A stretch of 64,000 bases of DNA from Amphimedon queenslandica (Eukaryota > Porifera > Demospongiae > Haplosclerida > Niphatidae), in contig NW_003546435.1 of the NCBI RefSeq assembly GCF_000090795.2, forward strand, positions 103,649-167,648, written 5' to 3'. The first letter of the stretch is position 1; the number at the start of each line of letters is the position of its first letter. This document shows positions 24,201 to 35,600 of this stretch, in pieces. The translations under genes were made by a program, and so were the position numbers. The notes under the pieces are model-generated. The model saw nothing but the letters and a program-made list of their open reading frames with translations. It was not told the DNA's origin and ran no database searches.

Positions 24201-27200
24201 GTCATTATACTGAAAATCTGGTATACATTAGCTCTGAACACTGACAATTACATGTACTTGTTCCTTATTAGTTTAACAATTTTATTTGGCTTACTATCCT
24301 AAAAGTGTCATAAAGATGACAATACACTTGCAAAATTTAAGGGAGAAGTTAAAACAATAGAATAAAAAAAGAAAAACACAAAAATTGAAGGGGACTCTTT
24401 TATTGCTCTTAAATTGTCAAGTTTACTAGATCCTAAATTAAAAAATAAAATGGCCTAGATGCATGTACATGTACATGTATCATACAAAAGCTGGTTCAGA
24501 TTATGTGCTGAGGCTGTTAGTGTTGTATCAATGCATGAGTAAACGCAACATACATATGTAGAACAGAGTTCTATTCTTGCATTTATCATTCTCATTGCAA
24601 AACATACATTCTAACCCAACCTTAAGGTGCACCACAATTACTTTATGAGACTCCATAAATATACCAGATTTTCTCAATAACTAGCCACAGCTGTTATAAA
24701 TTTCAGTTCAAGTCGACAGGTGCTATTATTCGAGGGTGGCTACTATTTCTCTCTTAGCCGGTCACGCCTGCATGTGACCGCACCCATCACTCACCATCTG
24801 TGTGTACTATTGTGTAGAAATCAAGCTAACTTGAGCTAAACATTGGGAGACATGGAACCCAGTAATAGGAGAAAAACCATAGGTCTTGCCAGAGAATAAA
24901 AATGAGCACTCAAACGAGCACACATGGCACATTAATTAATTAAAGCTGAATTAGCTGCAGCTCCAATCTTCAATTAGAGGGCGGCTACTATTACTATAGC
25001 TGTAAGTATAGAGGGGGCTACTATTTGGATGCAACTACTATTCAAAGGGTGGCTTCTATTCGAGGAAATACAGTATGCACAATGTAAATAAATTTGTGTA
25101 TAGTGCTTTTCTTGCCTCATTAATTTGTCAGAGAAATGTTACATATTTCATTATCAGTGAGTGATGAAATTCAACTATTTTTGGATTCATGAGAGGTTTA
25201 AGTTACACTGAACACATTTTGTGTAGGGGTAACATTTCACTGGAAATGAATTTTAGATCAAAAGAGGTGTGGCACATTAAGAAAATGGCTGCAAAAGGTA
25301 AGATTAGCAAAAAATTTATAACAATAATGGCTAATCGGGACAAACCTACAAATTTTATGCCAACAAAATAAAAACCCCATATATCATATAAAAACAGGGC
25401 AAAGAGTGGTAACAACACAATACAGCTCCCCACAGGTTTGACTGTAAAACTCCAGTCACCATTTTAACAACAGCATAATGTGTTGGTTAATTTACAAAAA
25501 TTAATTCATGAATATGCAAATTAAACTAAATCATGACAAATTCAGAACATAGACATAAGGAGCAATAATTAAGTCACATAATACTAGTAAGAAACACCAA
25601 TAAAGAAAGCTAATCTGACCTTAGGACTGTACTTAATGAGATCCATTAATGCTTCATATGCAGCTGTTCTAAGATTACTGTGAACTGCATCATTTCTGTA
25701 ACACAAAAATAAAAAAATGATATACATGTATGTGCATGACTATACATGCATGTAAAATATGGTAAAATGTTAATGAAACATATACCATATAGGGGTTATA
25801 ATTTATTTCACTGGAAATAAGTTCTGCAAATTTCATATTTTCATTAAATTTGAAACATTAAATTCCACAAAAGAGGTGTGGTACACAACACAGAAGATAA
25901 AGATTTGTAAAAATTTATACCAACAAACGGAAAATCTGGACAAACTCTAAAATGTTTATGGTACCAGCAAAATAAAAGCCCTATACAGTATTTCAGGTAC
26001 TGAACTGGCTTATAGAAAAAACATAAATTGGTCTCAAGACACAAAAATAGAGTTTAATGACCTTTCAGCAGTAGCAAGAATAGTTGACACAATCTGTTCA
26101 AAGGAAGATGACAGTGCATAAGTTTCCACATCATCAGTAGAGCAAGCTTGTAAAGCAGAATCACAAGCAGCTTCAGCTAGAGATGAAAATGCCTAAAATG
26201 CATGTAAGAGTATATGTACCTGACACTGTAATTGCTACAGTACATAATGTACATGTACGTGTGGCCAATAAAGCCAATTTAAATACACATGTACATGTAC
26301 ATAAATACATATTTAAACAAACCTCATTAGTTGACAAAAAATTATGCCAAAAATATACAATATGCATGGAAGTATATTGCAAGTGAGGATCTAATAAATT
26401 CAATGGATGGTAGCTATGACACATTAAGGCTAGCTAACATCAAATTTACACACACACATAAAACATATACTAGTAGGTGGCAGTACAGAATATAATGTGA
26501 ACCAAATAATCCATTTTAAAGCATTATCATGTGTACATTTATAAAACAAGCTTCCGTAGTGCAAAAATACATGTACTACTTATACTAAAAAGTTTTCATT
26601 GAATCTTCCATAAAAATCAAAGCCATGTAAAAAAAGCATAGATTCTAATAGACCAGTTGGCGCAAAGTACATTCATAAAATTTTAAGTATATTCATTGTG
26701 ATACTGTAAATAAAGTAAAATTTTCCTGCCGCCATTATGGAGTCCATCTTCCAATGATTGTTAATGGAGCGATTGTGAAAGAACTTGTTTTCCAAAAACT
26801 GCTGTATTTATTATAGTGACAGCAATTTTGCTACTATTTACTGCATGACCATTATACAGTGTCTCTAGTGGGATCATGGGCTTTAATAAGTGCCACTAGG
26901 ACAAATAGAAGCAGATATATTGCTTTCTCCCATTCTACTCTTAGTAAACTACGACTACAAAATGGCAGTAGGAAAATTTTACTTCATGGTATCACAACAA
27001 ATATACATGTACTTAGTGCCAACAAATCTATAGATGCTGTAATTCAAAGTAATGACTCATTCATTAACTTGCACAAGGGCTCCAGAAATACAATATAAGT
27101 ACAAGTAAAAATTACCCAGCATATATTAGTAGCAACACGAGTTTCCCTTTTTAGACCATCGATTAAAGCTGGGAGTAAATGGCTTAATACTTCAAGATGT

Positions 27201-29244
27201 AACACAGTTGAAGGAACTTGCTCGCATATTCTACCAATAGTCCAAGCAGCTGAATCCTTCACTTGAATCAAAGGATCTGATTTCATTAGTTCAATTATAC
27301 GAAGCAGAACCTACAGAAGAGGACAAGTACATGTAGCAAGTACTCATGAGAATAAAAAACCTCAGATATAAACTGAGCTAGTTGATCCGGATCAGGTCCT
27401 TCCATAATGCAACCTAAAGCCATAACAGCAGCATCTCTAAATCGCCAATCCCCATTGAATATGTTTTCTTTCACAAAGGGTATCACTAATGGAACAATAG
27501 AGTCTTCAGTACAGCTTGCCATTAGTGATAAACAGACACCAGCAGCTTTGGAAGGAACCCAATCATCCTCATCATCATATTCCTCCTACAAAAAATAAAA
27601 TGCATATTTAAAATTAAATACTAAGGAACATACATGTAGTTAAATACTTTGCACAATACATTCTGTATACAAACAGAAAAAAACTTGTAAATGCAATAGC
27701 AACATAAAAAGAATAAAACATACAGAGCCTTAATTAAAAGCAACAATAACATGTACACAATGTACATGTACTTCTCACCTGCTTAGCTAATATTCTCAGT
27801 AAAATTGGGAGTAAAAAATGAAGAGCACCACGGACATAATGAAAACTAGTTTGACTAGGTGGTCGACCAGTCTCTGATGCCTATAAAAGTAATATTTTTT
27901 TACTATATAAAAGATATATTTGCCTCCATTGCTTCAATCGCTAAGTCTTGCTCTTCATCACATACAGTTGACCAAAACTCAATGGCTTGTAGTACTACAC
28001 CATCAATAGAGCTTTGCATTGCTTCCAAAGTTATCTAGAAGAGTATATCATTAAACAAGAATATTAGCTACTTCTCTAACAGCAAATAGAGCAGGTCCCA
28101 TGTATGCTTCCATGTAAGAATAATACAGACTCATTATTTTAACCAAGTTCTGTAAAGCAGCTATAACAACCTGTCACAAGTGATAAAATCAACATACTAA
28201 ATGAAATCATAACCTCTTCATTTGGGCATTGGGTGGCTTCACAAACTACTTGCATGATAAAATGCCTTTCAGTCTAAAAATTTTAACAGAAACTGCACTA
28301 AAATGTTAAAAATAAATACCTCTTTATCAAAATTTGACTTTGTAAACTCGAGAGAATTGTAGAGAGCCTTTGTGGCTGCTAGACGTACATGCAAACTATT
28401 CATGTAATTGAAACTCACTGTACATATGCAACTAGAATAAACTAACCTTGGTTCTTCTTTTCTCATACCCTGCACAATTGCAGTTAGGATCTCGTTGGAG
28501 GCACCACTCAAAACTTTGGGACTCTTAAAAAATATTTAAATTATAATGAAATGAGTTTTATGTTGCATTACAATTTCTTCACAAATGTAGCCAATTGAGT
28601 CTAAAGACGCGATTTTAAGTGATTCTGAACTCTGAGTACTGGTGACATTGAATGCTAAAGTTGCAATAACTTCAGGCCATGCACCACTGGGTAGTTCTGC
28701 ACTGGCAATATATGCAATGACCTACAGAGAACCAATAGCTACTCATAACAGTAAGAAAGCAAACTTGAGGTGCCGTAGGCTTTGTCGTTTCTGTACCCAA
28801 ACTTTGCATTACCTAAAAATTATTACTCTTTCCGGAAACTGTATAAGCACATGTACTTACTAAGTGTTTAATTCCCTGTCTTTCATCTAATGGAAATGAT
28901 AACCATCTCTGTTGATATTGCAATTTAAAATCTGGATCTTTAGATGTTAAATAGTTCTTGAGCTGAAGGCCAGCTGCCATACGTGAAACAACAGATTTGC
29001 TGACATCTGCTAATTCTGTTGCAAGTAATTTCAGAAACTGACACTACATACACACATAAATCAGACTGATAAAACCAAACAACATACTAAATCCTGTGAA
29101 GCAGCCTGTTCAAGAAACTTCTCTGCCTGCTGTATGTCAGCAGTACCTAATTAATTAAAAATTAACACAAAAAAGTAAGAATAATTTCATACACAAAAAC
29201 TAACTGGATGACACTGTTGCCTCAAGAATTGGGGTAAGATTCAT
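21296..29244 (-). CDS. KPNB1: Importin subunit beta-1 (karyopherin beta 1)
   Basis: About twenty exons over 8 kb; start [13 protein letters not shown] at 29244, stop at 21296-21298. Importin beta-1 carries importin-alpha/cargo through the nuclear pore and releases it on RanGTP. Diagnostic stretches in order: [18 protein letters not shown] and QYQQRW (importin-beta N-terminal domain), [70 protein letters not shown], then [10 protein letters not shown]-like [44 protein letters not shown], and [20 protein letters not shown] near the C-terminus. These are HEAT repeats matching the animal family end to end. The gene contains a ~2-kb intron (about 23580-25620) filled with repeats and others of 0.6 kb. 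Convergent with the multi-span gene (211 bp between stops). Confidence 0.96.
23640..25615. repeat. Repeat-filled importin beta-1 intron
   Basis: No exon is needed here for importin continuity. The intron holds a GGGCAGGGCCGTAGGAAG-type repeat (23643-24080, opposite-facing end near TACTGCCCTGACTTGGGG), a second element with GGCTACTATT and CGAGGAAATACAGTA words (about 24660-25075, same family as 40188-40446), and a family-B copy (25195-25400). Open frames here (23867-24124 and 25203-25433, minus) are artefacts of repeat DNA. Confidence 0.55.
25195..25400. repeat. Family-B dispersed repeat (AAAAGAGGTGTGGCAC core)
   Basis: The segment around 25258 with AAAAGAGGTGTGGCAC, then an AT-rich tract with CCAACAAAATAAAA, recurs at 25790-26000 (AAAAGAGGTGTGGTAC) and, inverted, at about 34736-34890 (GTGCCACACCTCTTTT). 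All three are in introns. Ends are not well defined by eye. Confidence 0.5.
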
Positions 29245-29477
29245 CTTCCAGTTGTTACGTATAAAAATCTCAGATCCAAGTCTCTCCTATCCCCAATGGG
29301 GGTGCCAACCTGTGGGCATGTGTATACTTTGAGCAATATGAGCATGCGCCAATTATTTGAATCACATGATAACGACGTGATTCTCACGTGAACGTGTGAT
29401 GTCACTGATGTGACCGTTTACACTTTGCCATTGGATGGATCACTACTACGATAAGAACAACATCTCCCAAGATAATA
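29245..29477. promoter_or_regulatory. Importin beta-1 upstream region with CACGTGA and CRE-like words
   Basis: Upstream of the importin start the sequence carries TCACGTGA within TTCTCACGTGAACGTGTGA (about 29382-29400), followed by TGATGTCAC. This could be a USF/bHLH-type E-box promoter, or the upstream control region of the tRNA gene. Inference from motif only. Confidence 0.4.
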
Positions 29478-29550
29478 GACCCTGTGGCCTAATGGATAAG
29501 GTATCAGCCTCCGGAGCTGGGGATTGTGGGTTCGAGTCCCATCAGGGTCG
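29478..29550 (+). tRNA. tRNA-Arg (anticodon CCG)
   Basis: Seventy-three bases fold as a complete cloverleaf: acceptor GACCCTG with CAGGGTC, D-stem GCCT/AGGT, anticodon stem TCAGC/GCTGG with loop CTCCGGA (anticodon CCG, decodes CGG), and T-stem GTGGG/CCCAT with loop TTCGAGT. The A box TGGCCTAATGG (29485-29495) and B box GGTTCGAGTCC (29529-29539) are both consensus. A run of seven T at 29558-29564 is a proper pol III terminator. It sits alone between importin beta-1 and the SLC4 gene, on the opposite strand to both. Confidence 0.95.
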
Positions 29551-29557
29551 TTGTTCC

Positions 29558-29564
29558 TTTTTTT
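29558..29564 (+). terminator. RNA polymerase III terminator of tRNA-Arg
   Basis: Seven consecutive T, eight bases after the tRNA 3' end. Confidence 0.85.
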
Positions 29565-29647
29565 GTAATCTATTATTTTAAATTTTTTCGAATCTCACAT
29601 AATGCATGACATAATGCTTCACACAAACATAAAGTATTAAAATCAAA

Positions 29648-32600
29648 TCAATAAGGTACAGATGTTTGCTTATACTCTGCAAAGACATCTTCATCACTGG
29701 CTTCATCAGGATGATCTTCTTCACTATCAAGCTAGGTAAAAAGTAAAGTGGTACAGTTCAAAGTTTCATCTCAGATTGTACTTTAGTACTTACAGCTTCC
29801 ATTTCAACATGACTGAACACATATCTTCCAATAAATTTTCTAATTGGCACCAAAAGAACTATAGCTAATGGATACAACAGTCCAGCAGGTGACACCTTTA
29901 ACCCAAAGAGAATAGCAATTAAAAAAACTTGCAATAAAGTGTAGAGGTTCATTTTCCAAGTTCGAACCTTTAAATGAGAGTATCGGATAAACTCTAAAAT
30001 GTAAATATGTACACATGTACCTTCTGAACATAATGAATATCAGGATGATGCTTGGGTGGCATAAAAAACAGCTTAAGCCTCTTTCTTAATTGTATGCCAC
30101 TAAAAGAGGCATAAGAAAGGTAAAGGAATACCCCCATAGCAACAGAAAAAGGAATTTCACGCAATATTCTATAAGCAAATGGTGATAAAACTAAAAATAA
30201 GGAATCAAAAAATGATAATTAATTGAAACCAAAACTAACTGATTAAAACGTGAACAGCAATATTGGTGACCCTTTGCTCATACACTCCTTCCAAATGAGG
30301 TTTCTCTCCCGGAGCTGTCTTCTTAGAAAAGTAACTCAATGCCTGCAGATGCTGAAGAGATCGAACAGGAGCAGCAGAATGCCAAGGTAGCCCCAATATA
30401 CCACAGAAACTAGTCAGTACTCCAACAATGCATAAGTCAAAGTGATACCCAGCACCCTTTCGTAATCCATGTTCTGGTTTATTAACCAAGAATAATGCTA
30501 ACTGATTCTCAATGATAATTAAGGTACCAAGCTGAAATATAAAGAAGTTAATAGAACAAATATAAATTGCTTACTAAAATAGCTGGAATTATAGCTCCTA
30601 CAATATGAAAGGCTTTTAAATTATAAACTGGGTTAATAATCCATCCCCGTGCTGATGAATTGCTTGGTCTCCATCCATTTGTAATAGCTAGAACTTCCAC
30701 TGAGATAAAGTTACGCAAGAAAAATGCAAGTATAACCATGGTGAGTATAGCAGTAAGCATACCAAAGTCACTAACAAGACGGCGAGCCTGTGAAGAATAA
30801 AAAATTGATGCTAAAAAGAAAATTTACTGTCAGACCTGCTTTGAAAGAAATTGACTCTGGCGAAATTTTCTTAGTAGGACAGCAATGAAAAAAACAGCAA
30901 GACACAAAAATACTGACCAGAGAGCAGTATTAGGCTGGTTGCACACATTAAAAGCACGTGGCACTTCGGGATTAATGCTTTCATTTACTCCAGGTCCATA
31001 ATCAGACACATCACTGGCATTGCTTAATGAACAGTCACAAATGTTAGTACATTGTGCATATCGACCACAAGGATAAAAGACACCACACAAAGGATTGCGT
31101 TGAAATATCTAAAATGTGCCAAAATTGATGATAAATACTATAGGATTAACATAAGGAATAATACTTACTCTACTCAATGTTCTTACGGTCTCTACAACAA
31201 AAAACACTGCTACAACTCCAGTAAAAATTTCTTCACTAAAACGAGTGAAATGCTTTACTAAAAAGGTTCCTTCAAAAATGGCAAAAGGTAAAATAACAAA
31301 CATCGCCCAAAGTCCAATCCAAGCTCTCCAAGGCAGGTATTCAATATGTAACAAATGAGAAAACTGAACAAGAATGAACATGAAATAAAATAATTTTAAG
31401 CACTAACCTCAATGATGACTTCTTCAAAGAGCAACAATGGCCCAGTAAAAGCTAAAATAGACAGAGGTTGCACTGAAAACAAACCGTTAACAATACCACA
31501 AAGACCCGTCCCAACTAAAGTTTCCGTCCCTCCTATCAAGTTGTGTGTGACCTCTCCCATGAGACCTCCAAAAGCAATAGCAGGAGCAACACAAGAAATG
31601 TAGACAAATAAAATAGCCAATAAAGGCTGAATATGTAAAACATCTTTGAAATCACTGGGATAGCGCTTCACTAGATTTTTGACATCATGAAACAATCCTC
31701 CACAAGGTTTACAAGAAAACTTGATGCTTTCATCATGATCAGAATGCAATTGCTTCTTCTCTATTAGTATTGGAATAAAAATTAAACTCATTGCAAACAC
31801 AACATACCTTTATTTCGTTTCATTTCATGTCTTTCATGCATTAGTGGTAAAATAAGATCTTGATCCCAGTCGCCAGGGGGCAAGACAATGCTACCATCCA
31901 AAAATACATCAATTGCATCCAATAACTCTTCTTTAGACGATGATGCATAAGCTATGTCATGAAAATGCTTCAAAATGAAGTTAAAATAAAATATATTAGG
32001 ATGGCAAATACACATACTTTATCAGACATAAGAGTTGCCATAGCACGTCCAACTTCATGGTAGTCAATAGAGTTAGGTGGACCAAGAGCTAGATAAATGA
32101 AGCGAACAGGTATGGGCACTTCTGTTAAATTGCCTAATAGATGACTATGCTTTAGGCGCAAAAAAACAACAAGAGTTTCTTTCAGAAAAGAAACTCCACC
32201 AACTAAAACTGCCAATGATTCAGCATTTTCCGGTATTCTCTGAAGAAGATCTTGCATAGAGTGTGACAACTTCTCTTTGTTATTTTGTGTATACATTATA
32301 AGATTAGACGATGCTTTAGATTTTTCAGTATCACAAGTGTTTGCCTTTGTAGGATTATTACAAGTACCTATGGCGTAAAAAATAAAACAATTAATAATAA
32401 ATACATACATGTATAACTGTACCAAGCTCAGAGTGCTCTTTAAATGGAATAGCAGAGGCACAATTGTCGATAGTATCTACAGTTGGGGAGACCTACAAGT
32501 GTATAGTGGAGACATAATGATGGTGAAGATAACTCTGCACTAACTTCTTTTTGATCAGTAGAATAAATCAGCTGTGAGCTGGCTTCAGTTTCAGCGATTG

Positions 32601-35600
32601 TGTCATGTGACTGATATCTGCATATAGTGGTAAACAAAGCAATGTAAGAAAAGACACATGTACGTGTGTATGCATTAGCTGCAGCATGAATAGTAGAGGG
32701 TATGGATTGGAAACACGCAATAGTGCTGTATTATAAGGCGCATTTCAGGTGTTATGTAAACAATAAACAAAAAATAATCAAACCATTGTTAATTAATCAA
32801 ATTAACAATTAATTGTTAATTTGTCATCTACTGAATGGTACAACTATATGCTACAGTTTAGTATGCTTTTTGTACATCTGCTATTAAATATAGTATCATT
32901 TTATTTGATACAAAATGACAGATACTGATCCAACCTCAATATTATAGCAACAAATCATAGCAGATACAAAAAGCATACTAAACTATAGCATATAGTTGTA
33001 CCATTCAGTAGATGACGGGTTTGGTTGAACTGAAAAGCCAATATGAGTGGCAGAGGTACACAAAACACTCAAACGAGGTATTATAGCCTGAAAAAAAAGT
33101 TATAAGAGGCTCATTTCCTTAAATATGAAAGCATCCTGTTCTCATGTATTAGTACAACATACCTAAAAGTAACTCTCTGAAATCTCCTTCTTTATCCTAG
33201 ATATGGATGAAAGAAAGTACTCAGGAGTGCTCCTAACAGTAGCACTAGCATTTGCATGGTGAGTGTGGTCACGACATGTCCGTTTGATTAATTTTTTGTT
33301 TATTGTTTACATAACACCTAAAACACGCCCTTTAAATAGCGCTACTACATGTTTCCAATCCATACCCTTTACTACCCATGGCTGCAGTAAATGACAAGCA
33401 ACAATGACCACATAATGTACCTACGACGCAGTTGGTTCCCAATATCATGCAGTTTCCCATCAGCAGTCTTTGCAGCAAGCCTCAATTTATTCCATAAAGT
33501 AGTCTCATGTTGGTGCCTTAATTAACAGAGAAAACAGTAGCTTAATTTTTTAAAATATTAAAATGTAAGTACTTGTGCTTCATATAAAGAGCCTGAACTA
33601 CGTAATCAACACTGTCTTCACTAAGATAATTATGCTTAACAAGATAAACTACTAAATCATCAACAATGGAAGGATAATTATCTCCTTCCACATCTAGCAG
33701 GACACAACCTATACACAAGTTTGAAATGAAACAATAATCATTATGAAAACTGCAAACACAGTATGAACCTTCTTCAAGCCCTTTCCGCAGGTCAACTAAG
33801 GAATGAAATGCTAGGGCAGATACATGAGGACGTCCCCATCGACCAACTTCCTGTTCAACGTCTTCCTCAAATTTAATCCAACGTGCAGTTTCTTTCCATT
33901 CCAAACTCTCCATAGAATCATATTGTAGCTCTTCCAATTCAATAAAAACTTCATGGGGTTCTAAGACACGTGTCTCCTTAGTTGCTTTGTGAGCAATCCT
34001 CTCTAGCAAAGATGCATCCCTAGCGGCAACTGAAAACTGACCACCACGACTTGAGTGAATGTCAACACTTTTACTAATTCCATCACCACCTTTCGTGGTT
34101 ATTGAAGACTTGCTGTGTGTTGCCTCAGGATTTTCTGTCATACAAGGAGACATAGCAAACTGATGTCGAGAGTCAACCTGTGCTTGTACCTACATGTACA
34201 TGCAGTATCGTTATATACAAGCAACTTATAAACACCTACATATGCTGAACTCTGCTTGTCATCACATACTTTTTGACCCTTGGAATCACTGGGGACTTCT
34301 ATTGTCAAAGTAAAATGGAAAGTCATGTAATGCAGTATACACAAGTTACACATATGCAGTTACATGTACATGTACATCACAGTTACAGGTATATCTTGTT
34401 GGAAAAGTGACCTCAACTTTAAATCAGAATCAGCACATTAAAGTTCATAATTTTGTAAATTGTAAAATATTACACATTCATGTAGTTCCAGTGATAAAAC
34501 TGAAATACATGTATACCGAAGGGTTTACCGTATAGCGGGAAATTATGGAGGGAGTAAAATTTGGTGAATTGCTGAATTTTTGTTATTGGCGGATTTTAAT
34601 TTGGCAAATTAGTGGCCACGTGCCATTGAGCATGTGTATAAAGGCTCAAAATGGCGGATTTTATTTTGGCGAATGGCTATCAAAACGGCAAATTCACCAA
34701 ATTAAATTCCCTCCAAAATTTCCCACTATACGGTACTTTGTTGGTAAAATTTTTGCAAATTTGTTCAGATTTACCATTTGTTGATATAAATTTTTCTGAA
34801 TCTTAATTATCATCAGCAGCCATTTCTCCTAATGTGCCACACCTCTTTTGTGGAATTTAATTTTGTGAATAATGAAAATGCAAAATGAGAGCACTAAAGT
34901 GCATACCCTTGCCACAATTAGTATATAACAGTTTTTAAGGGTAACTGCAATGTATTTTTTGGTATTTTTATGGTCTTATAATGATTACCTGACTATAACA
35001 ATGTGTTCCAACTCCCATGGTGCTAAAAAAGTTATTAACTGAGATATGAGCCTTCAAAAATCGCTCCTGGAAATTTACTTCCTGTCAGTGGGTGTGGCTA
35101 AACATGACGCAATAGTAGGAATGTTTGCAGATAACTCTATTCCTTCATAGGAGAAATGATCCTTTATTTTCATGCCTTGTAATGTAATAGCACTATTTTA
35201 AAGATTGGGATCATTCGCTTTCATTATTCTAAGCATGCAATTGCAAGAAAAAGTCAAAATTCCACAAGGATGTAAATCTTTTATTTTCTATTTTGTATTG
35301 TTTTCTTGTAGTTCCATGCTTAGAATAATGAGAGCTAAAGATCCCAACCTTTAAATTATAGTGCTATTAGATTACAAAGCATGAGAATAAAGGATCATTG
35401 CCACCTATAAAGAAATGAAGTTATCTGCAAACATAACTACATGTACATGTACTTCTACATTTAATCATAGATAATAGAGTATAAAGGGATTGGTAACTGC
35501 GTAGGCAGTATAGTCATCACTGTATAAATTCTAATGTTCTGCATTCAATAATTACTATGGTGAAAGTCAAAGGACAAGAGCCAAATCTTGCCAGAGAATG

